DNA from: Tetrahymena thermophila SB210
Taxonomy: Eukaryota > Ciliophora > Oligohymenophorea > Hymenostomatida > Tetrahymenidae
Length of the DNA: 64,000 nucleotides
Direction of reading: 5' to 3'
NCBI RefSeq assembly: GCF_000189635.1
Contig: NW_002476277.1
Span: 1-64,000 of the forward strand
This document shows, one piece after another, positions 52,591 to 64,000 of this stretch. Both the position numbers and the translations under genes were made by a program. The notes below the pieces were generated by a model that saw only the letters and a program-made list of their open reading frames with translations, was not told the origin of the DNA and did not search any database. How positions within the stretch are numbered: the first letter of the stretch is position 1; every line of letters starts with the position of its first letter.

Positions 52591-53979
52591 TCATTCATCT
52601 TCTATATCCATATATTAGTAATCATCATCATCATATCCTTCATAAGTATTATAGCCATCGTTATTTTCATATTCATCATATCCATTTTATTCATTTATGG
52701 GTACTTTTGCCAATTATTTGAAGTCAATTTTTAGCTTTTGGCTATCTTGCAATATGGATTATTTTTTAATTAAAGTTTTGTATTCTTCAGGATCTTCTTG
52801 ATATAGGGTTTTTGCATAGTGATTATAAACATCATCTAAATTCTTTTCATAAAGTAAACTGACTATACTTACAAGCACTTTTTAAATGGTAAGCACTGTA
52901 CTCCATTTATCTTAGAGAATATTTAGACATATTTCTCCTTATTCACTGATGTTTGGATGCAGAATTTACTAGTTGAAAGTAACTTTGGGAGGCTCAATAG
53001 GGTATTAATCAGGTATTTAAATAGTAACAGTGTAGGGTATTCCTTCGTAAGGAGTGTCTTGTGGACCTATGATCAAGCCTTCAAGCTAATTTAAATTATC
53101 TGACTAAGTGTAGTAAGCGAAACAGTGATCACTGCAATTAGAATAGTTAAATTCAAATTTATCATCTAAACACTCAAACAATTCATTTAAATCTCTTCTA
53201 AGTCTTAAATTTTAGATTTGAGGGAATACCTTTATTTACCTTTTTGCTTACAAGCCTATTTTGTATAAGATCTTTTATTAACTCTCAAACTTGTTAGAAA
53301 TAAAAACCTCCAGAGGTATCTCATTAGAATTAAATTCTTAATGTTTTTAGTCAAAATTCTTATAGTCAATTTTAGGCTTAATAACTAAAAGTATAGTGAA
53401 ACCTATTGAGTCATAAAATAATTCCGCTATATCATTTCTTTTAGCTACACACTTTTATAGTATTTCAGGTTAACAGAAAATGCTAAAGAGGATAGCTTAT
53501 GATCCATCAGGTTTGAAATGAAAGGAAATATCTGGTAATGATAAATCAGAGGTAGGGTATTATGTCACAAAATTTTGCATAAAATCATGACTGGCTTCGT
53601 TTTATTGTTGAACATCTTTTAAATTAGAAAATTGACCTATCCAATCTTTAATCATTTATAAATCATTATCTATATTATGATTTACTTCAAATTTAAATGG
53701 TTAGTCATATAAGGGATTATTTTGGTTATTTTAATCATTTTAATTTTGTTAGATTTCATATTATTGGTTATTTTAAACATATTAATTTTGGTCATTTTCA
53801 TCTTGTTATACTTATGAACTTTTTAATTTTTCATATTATTAATAATTTTAGGAATATGAATTAGATTAATTTTCTTTAGATTCCTCTATTTCATCTCTGT
53901 TTATTTCTCCCTACATTTTATTAAATCTAGAGCAAAAAGGGCAATTACATTTTCCTTTATATTATTATTATTGACTCAT
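52591..53979 (-). CDS. Ubiquitin-conjugating enzyme, array copy 3, 462 aa
   Basis: Intronless, 463 codons. It starts MSQQQQYKGKCNCPFCSRF with the conserved Cys-x-Cys-x2-Cys, then an N/Q-rich linker, the middle domain starting MIKDW, and a UBC domain with HPN and catalytic Cys351. It ends in an acidic tail of Asp, Glu, Tyr and Asn finishing MDIEDE. No internal TGA or frameshift was seen. It shares linker wording (NDQNQY, QNNPLYDQPF) with copies 4 and 5, which places these three as the youngest branch of the array. Confidence 0.9.
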
Positions 53980-55473
53980 TTTTTTATGATTTCCTTTTTT
54001 TTTTATTTAATTATTATTTAATTAAAAAATTATTAATTATCAATTTGTTTTGTTGGCACTTAAAGCTTTTGAAAGTATCAAATAAAATTTGCTTAGCTGA
54101 TTTTTTTATAAAGGTTTCCTATTATTTCTTCTTTAAATTTGTAATAAAATAAAATACTTTTATCACAAATATTAAATTCACATAAAATTCATAGCCATGA
54201 TTTCTTTCTCTAATTGTAACAAAACTAATACTCCAAGTTAACTTCTTTTTATTTTATGAGTTTAAAAGCTCAAATTTTTTTATTTCAAGGGGTTGCTGCT
54301 TTGATCATTTATAGTATATTCATTTTTAAAGCGTATGTTAGTAGAAATAAGAAGTATTAAAAGGATTAAATGATAATTTAGAACTAATATATCATAATAA
54401 AGGTGTTAATGATTAAATATCATAATACGACCCAAAATTTAATTTAAAGTCTAATTGATATGTTTGATCTGTTGTATGCTATCTATTCCAAAGATAATTT
54501 TTTTTCCAAACTATTCAAAAATAAAAGTGTTTTATTTTTTACTTTCTTTTAATTAAATTGTGAAAACTATTTCATTATTAAGAAAAATAAAAGTATTTTT
54601 TTAAATTCAAATAAAATAATAATCATAATAAAACACTATTTTTTCCTATTATTTAAAATTTAAAGATTAAAGTAAGGATTTAAGTGCTTCCTTCAAATAT
54701 TTCTGATGTATAAATAATCATAATAAATATAAATTAAGAAGATCGAATACACTTTTAGAGTTACTACTTTTTAATTCTTTTATGTAAAATTAATTTTTTG
54801 AATTCGAATATAAATCAAATAAAATAAAGAAGATGATAAAAATATAAAATATTATTTTTTTTGAATTCGAATAGAGTTCAATTAAAATAAATACGATGAT
54901 AACAGTGTGAAATATTATTTGAAATTTTGTGATATTCAAAATAAAAATAAGATAGACAACACAATAAGTAAATAAAAAATATATCATAATCATTAATTGA
55001 TTATTTTTAAAATATAATTAGAATTTAGCTAAGAGAAAAAAATATATTTATTTATTTTTTTATTTATTTATATATTTTTAAAAAATAGTAATAAGACTTC
55101 ATATATGTTTTATAAATATAATGTAGAGATAAAAAAAATTGTATGTTTGATTTAATAATATAAAACCTTTCCTTAATTATCATTTATTCAAAATATTAAA
55201 TTGCATTTATAGTCTGTTCCAAAGCTTATTTTGGAATCTATAATTTTTTAATTTCATTTTTATATTTATTTTGTTTGATAAAAATAAACAAAGACAATAG
55301 AGTTGAAAAAATGATTAATTAATTATAAAAAACATATTTTAACTTTTTAAGTTTTATAAATAAACAAATTAAAAAAACAAGTAAGTAATAAATAATTAAT
55401 AAATTCTTTGTATTTTGATAACATAAAATAATAAAAACAAATATACACTCTTTGTTTTTAATACATTCACTAT
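53980..55473. repeat. Duplicated spacer between E2 copies 3 and 4
   Basis: Recurring 5' block near 54285-54420 and 3' block near 55310-55440, close to those of the neighbouring units. Noncoding, AT-rich. Confidence 0.75.
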
Positions 55474-56849
55474 TCATTCATCTTCTACATCATCCATATA
55501 TACGTTATCGTCATCATATCCTTCATAATTATTATAGCCATCATTAGTTTCATATTCATCTTATTAATTTAAGGGTACTTTTGCCAATTATTTGAAGTCA
55601 ATTAATAGTTTTTGGCTGTTTTGCAATATGGATTGTTTTTTAATTAAGGTTTTGTATTCTTCAGGATCTTCTTGATATAGGGTTTTTGCATAGTGATTAT
55701 AAACATCATCTAAATTCTTTTCATAAAGTAAACTGACTATACTTACAAGCACTTTTTAAATGGTAAGCACTGTACTCCATTTATCTTAGAGAATATTTAG
55801 ACATATTTCTCCTTATTCACTGATGTTTGGATGCAGAATTTACTGGTTGAAAGTAACTTTAGGAGGCTAATAGGGTATTAATCAGGTATAACAATAGTAA
55901 CAGTGTAGGGTATTCCTTCATAAGGAGTGTCTTGTGGACCTATGATTAAGCCTTGGAGCTAATTTAAATTGTTTGACTAAGTGTAGTAAGCGAAACAGTG
56001 ATCGCTGCAATTTGAATAGTTAAATTCAAATTTATCATCTAAACACTCAAATAATTCATTTAAATCTCTTCTAAGTCTCAAATTTTTGATTAGAGGGAAT
56101 ACCTTGATTTATCGTTTTGTTTACAAACCTATTTTGTTCAAGATCTTTTATTAATTCTCAAACTTGTTAGAAATAAAAACCTCCAGAGGTATCTCATTAG
56201 AATTAAATTCTTAATGTTTTTAGTCAAAATTCTAATAGTCAATTTTAGGCTTAATAACTAAAAGTATAGTGAAACCTATTGAGTCATAAAATAATTCCGC
56301 TATATCATTTCTTTTAGCTACACACTTTTATAGTATTTCAGGTTTACAGAAAATGCTAAAGAGGATAGCTTATGATCCATCAGGTTTGAAATGAAAGGAA
56401 ATATCTGGTAATGATAAATCAGAGGTAGGGTATTATGTCACAAAATTTTGCATAAAATCATGATTGACATTGTTTTATCGTTGAACAGCTTTTAAATTAG
56501 AAAATTGACCTATCCAATCTTTAATCATTTATAAATCATTATCTATATTATTATATGCTTCAAATTTAACTGGTTAATCATATTAGGGATTATTTTGGTT
56601 ATTTTAATCATTTTAATTTTGTTAGATTTCTACTTATTGGTTATTTTAAACATTTTAATTTTGGTCATTTTCATCTTGTTATACTTATGAACTTTTTAAT
56701 TTTTCATTTTATTAATAATTTTAGATATATGAAGGAAATTTATTTTCTTTGGATTCCTCTATTTCATCTCCATCTTTTTTTTCCTACACTGACCTAAATC
56801 TTGAGCAATAAGAGCAATTACATTTTCCTTTGTATTATTATTAACTCAT
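55474..56849 (-). pseudogene. Ubiquitin-conjugating enzyme, array copy 4, frameshifted
   Basis: Same plan as copies 3 and 5 and opens normally (CNCSYC motif, linker, middle domain, start of UBC). One base is missing near 55868: GGAGGCTAATAGGG where copies 3 and 5 have GGCTCAATAGGG. The frame changes around residue 327, just before PPKVTF, so HPN and the catalytic Cys (codon at 55803-55801) are in a different frame from the start. Because only TGA stops translation, the shifted frame stays open to a TGA at 55469-55467, adding about 130 unrelated residues. The remaining sequence downstream keeps its coding wording and the usual TGA at 55474, so the break is recent or a sequencing error. Confidence 0.75.
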
Positions 56850-58825
56850 TTTTATGATTTCCTTTATTATTTTTATTAATTTACTATTTTATTAAAAATT
56901 ATAAATTATCAATTATCAATTTGTTTTGGCACTTAAAGCTTTTGAAAGTATTAAATAAAATTTGCTTAGCTGATTTTTTATAAAAGTTTCGGGAGGGTGA
57001 AATCCAGAACGAAGCATAAAGGTAGGAGTGGAAATATGGTATTTTATCTATGATATTTAATACCAAATCAATATAATGGCGTTCTGGATTTCACCCTCCC
57101 CCTAAAGTTTCCTATTATTTCTACTTTAAATTTGTAATAAAATAAATACATTACTTTTATCTCAAAAATTAAATTCACATAAAATTCAAAGTCCTGATTT
57201 CTTTCTCTCTTTGTAGCAAAACTAATACTCTAAGTTAACTTCTTTTTATTTTATGAGATAGTCGATTATTTTACTATCAAAAATATTAAAAGCTCAAATT
57301 TTTATATTTAAAGGGGTTGCTACTTTGATCATTTGTAGCAAATTCATTTTTAAAGCGTATGTTAGTAGAAATAAGAAGTATTAAAAGGATTAAATGATAA
57401 TTTACAACTAATATACCATAATAAAGGTGTTAATGATTAAATATCATAATACTACCCAAAACAAAAGTATTACTAACAAAGTTTTTGTGTTTAAAATATT
57501 TCTTGAAGTAAGAAAATACATCTAATTTTGCATTATGAATATTAAATCAATACTTTATTAATCAATAAATAAAAAAATGAGTAAATACTCGTGTAAATTT
57601 AACAACAAAATATTTAAAATAAAATCATTAAAATGTCTTTCAGCTTAATTTTTGAAATATAATCATTAAATAATAGATTTATTTTTCGCTTTCTATATTA
57701 ACTCTTTAAAGAATTAGCAAAACACTTATTTAAGATAAGATATATATCTATCTTTTTGACTATGTTTTATATCACAACTAATTATCGCATTATAATTAAT
57801 TGCAAATATACTAATATCTCAAAAGTAGATTGAATTATAAATTTATAGTCTCTTTTTTCAGTAATTAACATGCATTACATCAAGTAATAACTAATAATAA
57901 ATAAGCATATATCAAAAATCATTTTTAAATAAATAAAGAATTATTTATTCAAAAAAATATTTTATCTGCATTTACTTACTTACTGAAACTAAAAAAATTT
58001 AAATAAAATCTAATTTCATATTAAAAGACATATATAATAAATTTAATTTAAAGTCTAATTGATATGTTTGATCTGTTATATGCTATCTATTCCAAAGATA
58101 ATTTTTTTTCCAAACTGTTCAAAAATAAAAGTGTTTTATTTTTTACTTTCTTTTAATTAAATTGTGAAAACTATTTCATTATTAAGAAAAATAAAAGTAT
58201 TTTTTTAAATTCAAATAAAATAATAATCATAATAAAACACTATTTTTTCCTATTATTTAAAATATTTAAAGATTAAAGTAAGGATTTAAGTGCTTCCTTC
58301 AAATATTTCTGATGTATAAATAATGATAAAAAATATAAATTAAGAAGATCGAATACACTTTTAGAGTTACTTTTTAATTCTTTTATGAAAAATTAATTTT
58401 TTGAATTCGAATAGAAATCAATTAAAATAAAGAAGATGATAAAAATATGAAATATTATTTGCAATATTATGATATTCAAAATAAAAATAAAACATAAAAC
58501 ACAATAAGTAAATAAAAAATATACCATAAACATTATAATTGATTATTTTTAAAATATAATTAGAATTTATCTAAAGAGAAAAATTGATCTAAAATTTTTT
58601 AATTTCATTTTTATATTTATTTTATTTGGTAAAAAATAAAGAAAGACAATAGAGTTTAAAAAATGATTAATTAATTATAAAAAACATATTTTAACTTTTT
58701 AAATTTTACAAATAAACAAATTAAAAAAACAAGTAAGCAATAAATAATTAATAAATTCTTTGTATTTTGATAACATAAAATAATAAAAACAAATATACAC
58801 TCTTTGTTTTTAATACATTCACTTT
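56850..58825. repeat. Duplicated spacer between E2 copies 4 and 5, carrying an insertion
   Basis: Recurring blocks as in the other spacers (5' block near 57300-57440, 3' block near 58670-58790). The 113-bp MITE-like element at 56991-57103 is present only here. Parts of 58030-58290 closely match 54440-54680 in the neighbouring spacer. Confidence 0.75.
56991..57103. mobile_element. MITE-like 113-bp insertion with inverted repeats and 8-bp target duplication
   Basis: Perfect 21-bp terminal inverted repeats lie at 56991-57011 and 57080-57100, starting GGGAGGGTG and ending CACCCTCCC, with three extra bases at the right end. The direct repeat AAAGTTTC flanks it at 56983-56990 and 57104-57111. The neighbouring spacers have the uninterrupted sequence TATAAAAGTTTCCTATTAT, so the empty site is visible. 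It has no coding capacity. Its GC content is well above the surroundings. Confidence 0.85.
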
Positions 58826-60178
58826 TCATTCATCTTCTATATCCATATATTAGTTATCATCATCATCATCATATCCTTCATAATTATTATAGTAATCATT
58901 AGTTTCATATTCATCATATCCATTTTATTAATTTATGGGTACTTTTGCCAATTATTTGAAGTCAATTAATAGCTTTTGGCTGTCTTGTAATATGGATTGT
59001 TTTTTAATTAAGGTTTTGTATTCTTCAGGATCTTCTTGATATAGGGTTTTTGCATAGTGATTATAAACATCATCTAAATTCTTTTCATAAAGTAAACTGA
59101 CTATACTTACAAGCACTTTTTAAATGGTAAGCACTGTATTCCATTTATCTTAGAGAATATTTAGACATATTTCTCCTTATTCACTGATGTTTGGATGCAG
59201 AATTTACTGGTTGAAAGTAACTTTAGGAGGCTCAATAGGGTATTAATCAGGTATAACAATAGTAACAGTGTAGGGTATTCCTTCGTAAGGAGTGTCTTGT
59301 GGACCTATGATCAAGCCTTCAAGCTAATTTAAATTATCTGACTAAGTGTAGTAAGCGAAACAGTGATCGCTGCAATTTGAATATTTAAATTCAAATTGAT
59401 CATCTAAACACTCAAACAATTCATTTAAATCTCTTCTAAGTCTTAAATTTTTGATTAGAGGGAATTACTTTATTTATGCTTTTGCTTACAAACCTTTTTC
59501 TTTCAAGATCTTTTATTAATTCTCAAACTTGTTAGAAATAAAAACCTCCAGAGGTATCTCATTAGAATTAAATTCTTAATGTTTTTAGTCAAAATTCTCA
59601 TAGGCAATTTTGGGATCAATAACTAAAAGTATAGTGAATCCTATTGGGTCATAATATAATTTGGCTATATCATTTCTTTTAGCTACACACTTTTATAGTA
59701 TTTCAGGTTAACAGAAAATGCTAAAGAGGATAGCTTATGATCCATCAGATTTGAAATGAAAGGAAATATCTGGTAATGATAAATCAGAGGTTGGGTATTA
59801 TGTCACAAAATTTTTCATAAAATCATGACTGGCTTCGTTTTATTGTTGAACATCTTTTAAATTAGAAAATTGACCTATCCAATCTTTAATCATTTATAAA
59901 TCATTATCTATATTATGATTTGCTTCAAATTTAAATGGTTAGTCATTTAAGGGATTATTTTGGTTATTTTAATCATTTTAATTTTGTTAGATTTCATCTT
60001 ATTGGTTATTTTATGAATTTTTTAATTTTTCATATTATTAATAATTTTAGATAAATGAATTAAATTTATTTTCTTTGGATTCCTCTATTTCATCTCCATC
60101 TTTTTTTCCCTAAAAAGCCCTAAATCTATTACAAAAAGAGCAATTACATTTTCCTGATTATTATTATTATTAACTCAT
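58826..60178 (-). CDS. Ubiquitin-conjugating enzyme, array copy 5, 450 aa
   Basis: Intronless, 451 codons, intact. N-terminal CNCSFC, a short N/Q-rich linker, middle domain starting MIKDW, UBC domain with HPN and catalytic Cys338, and an acidic tail finishing MDIEDE. It is closest to copies 3 and 4 over the catalytic core and in the flanks. It forms the right end of the array. Confidence 0.9.
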
Positions 60179-61906
60179 TTTTTTATGATTTCCTTTTTTT
60201 TTTATTAAATTAATATTTTATTAAAAATTATAAATTATGAATTATTAATTTGTTTTGTTGGCACTTAAAGCTTTTGAAAGTATTAGATTAAATTTGATAA
60301 GCTGATTTTTTTATAAAAGTTTCCTATTATTTCTTCTTTAAATTTATAATAAAATATGCTTTTATCTCAAAATTAAATTCACATAAAATTCATAATTCTG
60401 ATTTCTTTCTTTGTAGCAAAACTAATACTCTAAGTTAACTTCTTTTTATTTTATTAGATAGTCGATTATTTTACTATCAAAAATATTTAAAAGCTCAAAT
60501 TTTTCTATTTCAAGGGGCTGCTTTGATCATTTGTAGTATATTCATTTTTAAAGCATTTGTTAGTAGAAATAAGAACTATTACAACAACTAAATGATAATT
60601 TAGAGCTAATATATCATAACAAAGGTGTTAATGGTTAAATATCATAATACGAAGCAAAAAATTAATGAATGTTAAGAAAGTTTTTGTGTTTGAAATATTT
60701 CTTGAAGTAAGAAAATAAATCTAATTTTGCATTATGAATAATAAATTAATACTTTATTAATCATTAAATAATAAAATGTGGAAATACTTATGTAAATTTA
60801 ACAACAAAATATTTAAAATAAAATCATTAAAATGTTTTTCTGCTTAATTTTTGAAATATAATCATTAAATGATAGATTTATTTTTCGCTTTCTATTTTAC
60901 TCTTTAAAGAATTAGCAAAACACTTATTTAAGATAAGATATCTATCTATCTGACTATGTTTTATATCACTGCTAATTATTGCCTTATAATTAATCGCAAA
61001 TATACTAATATCTCAAAAATTGATTGAATTTTAAATTTATGATATCTTTTTTCTGTAATTATTATCCATTACATCAAGTAATAATTAATAATAAATAAGC
61101 AGATATCAAAACATCATTTATAAATAAATAAATAAAGAATTATTTATTAGAAAAAATATTCGATCTCCATTTACTTACAGCAACTAAAATTTAAATACTA
61201 AAATATAATTTCATATTAAAAGACATATAAAATATATAAAGTCTAATTGATGTTTGATCTGTTGTATGCTATATTTTCCATAGATAATTTTTTTCAAAAC
61301 TGTTTAAAAATAAAAGTGTTTTATTTTTTACTTTTCTTTTAATTAAATTGTGGATACTAATCCATTATTAAGAAAAATAAAAGTATTTTTTTTTACTCAA
61401 ATAAAATAATAATCAGAATAAAACACTATTTTTTCCTATTATTTAAAATATTTATATAGCTATTCCTGGTTTTAAAATTCCGCTGATTGGATATATTTAA
61501 TCAGCAGAGTTTGTAAAAATATTAATATCTACATATTTCTATGGATATTTATTTCTATTAAATTTATTTCTTTTCATACCTCCACTGAAAGCTATGATGC
61601 ATCCTTTATTTGTTGATTTTATATGAAAAATACTTTTTTTTTGGGCAAGATTGAAATCAGAAAATGTTAATTTTTATTTGATTATGTGGAAGAAGAAGTA
61701 AATATAAATAAATAATGGTTTTTTACATCAAATGTTTTGTTAATAAGATCAAAAAAGTTTATTAGGTAAAATGAATGAAGTAGCTCTAATAAATAGATGA
61801 TTTTAAATCAAAAAAAAAAATATCTTTATCAAATATCCAAATAATAAATTAAATATCAGAAAATACTTTTTTCTTTTAGATTAATACAATTGTTTGATTG
61901 ATATAA
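60179..61906. other. Right flank of the E2 array and promoter side of the next gene
   Basis: Up to about 61450 the sequence matches the other array spacers (5' block near 60510-60620, then AATAAAAGTATTTTTTT and TTTTTCCTATTATTTAAAAT). The similarity then ends abruptly, marking the right border of the duplicated unit. 61460-61906 is unique AT-rich DNA upstream of the B-box-like gene. Confidence 0.7.
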
Positions 61907-63877
61907 ATGGATATTTCAACTTTTTCCTAAAACTAAACTTGTGTTAAACATAAAAAAAACCAAATTACTTTTTTAAAGGTTAACGAGACGCTCAATTAAG
62001 ATAGCTCTAAAATATTTTATTGTAATGAATGCGTCAATTAAGATTTAGAATTTAAAGGAATAAATCATATTTTAATTTCTTAAATCATTGAGGAATCACA
62101 AACAAGCATCATACAGAAGTGGCCTCCAATAAATGACTATACTATTTTAGATAAATTAAACAAATAAATATCAAATTATGATTCTTCTCAGTCAATCTTA
62201 CAGCAAATAAATCATTTTTTTACAGAATTAAAAGATGAAATTATAAGAAGAATAGATTTTTGCTAGAAAAAAGCGATCAACTAAATTCTTGATTTACCCT
62301 TTGGCACAGACTAAATTCTCAAGAAATATCAAGAAATTTCATAAATTGAAAAACTAAAAAAACTTATTCAAAGCGACTACACAGATTCAGTTTAAAAATA
62401 AGAAATGGAGTGTCGATCATTTATATAATAGGTAGAATCATAAAAATAAACCAACACAGAATAGCTTTAAAATTTACTTGATTAGTGCATTTAAAAGGAA
62501 TAATTAGCTTGTTTTGATAAATCGAATGCAATCAAACTTTCCATTTATCAACTAATTGATAGTATAAATTTCTTTCCCAATAGTAGCTAGAATTGTACTA
62601 ATGATAATAATGGAGGTAACTTATCTATGTAAAGATTGACTAATCCTGAAAAATTAATGCAACTAGTATCAAACAAATCTAATTTTTGTACTTAAGAGTT
62701 CTTAGAATCATTAAGAAGAAGTCTAGAAAAGATAAATCCATCTTTAGAAACAGTTTGTTTCGATAAAATATTTTAAGAGAATAAGCAACCTATTAAATTT
62801 GATGGAATAAATAACTCTAAACTAGAAGAAATAGATGAATATGTTACGCACTTGACATAGCTGCAAAATAAGTAGGGGTATAATTCAGCTATTATTCAGT
62901 CAGAAAGAATCAAAAAGATATTGTAAATTTTTGAGAGCAAAACAAATTTTGTAAATGAGAGCATGTAAACTTACATTAAAGAAATTATGATAGAATTTTA
63001 TCCATTAATGAAAAAGTTAGATACTTTGTCAGTTTTTAGATAACAGGAAGACTTTGATTTACTCAAAGATTTATCTGATGAAGTTCTTTAAGATTTTATT
63101 AAAATTTTAAGAAAGAAATAATAATTACAAGTAAACAATAATAATACTGTAAGTGTATCAGATTAGATTAAATTGCTACCCTTTACTTATAATTTTTAAT
63201 TTTGTAAAACTGATTTAGATAAAATTCTTTCAAATTTACCAGTTTTTGATATTGTAAGCAGAAGCAAAACAACTGATATTTTATAAGAATTTGATATGGA
63301 GTCAGCAAATTACAATGATGGGAATTAAAGGATTTAAATTGTCAAAGACAATTAGTTTTATTAAGAAATTTTTGTAGATTAGTAGCAATATACTGGTAGT
63401 TTTAAAGATAAAGGAACAAATTGTATTTCAAGAAATGTGCTAGATAAGGAACTTAAATACATTTTTAGAGTATAATTGCTAGTAAGTGATAATAAAAAAC
63501 ATGCTTTTAGTATTGGATTAATACAAAAGTCTAAATTAAATGTTGAAGCTGGTTTTAAATAAAAGCTTTCATGTGATTTTAGGTATGATAATACAAATAT
63601 TGAACACAAAATTGGAGATGGCATAGACAAGTATATTAAAGGGGATATTATAAATAAATATTACCCTAATTTTACTGTAGAAATTCGTATTCATTTAGCA
63701 GGAAAAATTTTATAAGTTCTTGACTATCCCAATTACCAACATTAAATTGAATTAAATGATGAATATAAGGATAAACTTATTTAATTCAATGATCTTTGTT
63801 TATACTTTCATTTGGAAGGTGAAAATACGAAATACATATTAAAACAAGTCTAAATAATTGATGAATTTGTAAATTGA
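61907..63877 (+). CDS. B-box-like zinc-motif protein, single exon, 656 aa
   Basis: One uninterrupted frame of 657 codons from ATG 61907 to TGA 63875-63877. The N-terminus MDISTFSQNQTCVKHKKNQ is followed by FYCNECVNQDLEFKGINH. The pattern Cys-x2-His, Cys-x2-Cys and a later His resembles half of a B-box zinc finger. A long helical, probably coiled-coil middle follows (IDFCQKKAINQILDL, EKLKKLIQSDYTD, SERIKKILQIFESK, LRKKQQLQVN). The C-terminal 170 residues contain YIFRVQLLVSDNKKHAFSIG and LCLYFHLEGENTKYIL and may form a beta-rich domain like SPRY or B30.2, which would give a TRIM-like order; this is weak. No RING is present. Function is unknown. Confidence 0.8.
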
Positions 63878-64000
63878 ATTTTTCAACTCCTTAAAAATAG
63901 TAAATAATAAGTACTTGTATAGATACAAATAAAATATTTCATTTAATTTACTTAATAAATTTAAATGTTTTTCAAATAAATAATTAATGCAAATGCAAAT
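63878..64000. other. 3' flank at window edge
   Basis: Short AT-rich sequence after the last stop codon; no feature recognised. Confidence 0.6.

Noticed and set aside
54790..54993. 67-residue Ile/Phe-rich minus-strand frame
   Set aside because: Low-complexity translation of AT-rich spacer DNA; no homologous frame is kept in the other spacers.
1..64000. CRISPR arrays, bacterial operons, tRNA or rRNA genes
   Set aside because: No spacer-repeat pattern, ribosome binding sites, cloverleaf or conserved rRNA sequence was seen; all evidence points to ciliate nuclear DNA.

Overview
The window looks like macronuclear DNA of an oligohymenophorean ciliate, most likely Tetrahymena or a close relative. 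Only TGA behaves as a stop codon. TAA and TAG occur in frame at many positions where related proteins tolerate glutamine, and reading them as Gln opens long, domain-bearing reading frames. Noncoding DNA is extremely AT-rich. Introns are short to medium, start GTAA/GTAT and end AG, and no rRNA, tRNA or prokaryotic feature was seen. Gene models below were spliced by hand from reading frame, GT/AG signals and phase agreement. No transcript or database search was available.

Layout. 1-1203: a 360-bp tandem satellite running in from the left edge. 1445-5784: two neighbouring minus-strand protein kinase genes. About 8271-11374 (+): a leucine-rich-repeat gene in which ten consecutive exons are each exactly 90 nt, one repeat per exon, with every intron in the same phase. 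13759-17809 (+): a secreted leishmanolysin-type (M8) metallopeptidase with a very long Cys-rich tail. 18479-20395 (-): an NMNAT-like nucleotidyltransferase joined to a protein kinase. 22650-28272 (-): a Clu/TIF31-like region joined to a C-terminal RCC1 propeller. 28367-30045 (-): a Q/N-rich protein with a dual acylation N-terminus. 31306-35790 (-): a protein with two PH-like domains. 39156-45131 (+): a large Sec7-domain Arf-GEF in 13 exons. 45665-60178 (-): five tandem, intronless copies of an unusual ubiquitin-conjugating enzyme. One copy carries a 45-bp coding minisatellite, one has a frameshift, and the spacer next to that frameshifted copy holds a 113-bp MITE-like insertion. 61907-63877 (+): a single-exon protein with a B-box-like zinc motif.

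How the genes relate. They do not form a pathway or operon. Most are signalling, trafficking or ubiquitin genes of the expanded families typical of ciliates. The most unusual items are the NMNAT-kinase fusion, the Clu-RCC1 fusion, the 90-nt exon LRR gene, and the E2 array, whose duplication unit includes the intergenic spacer.
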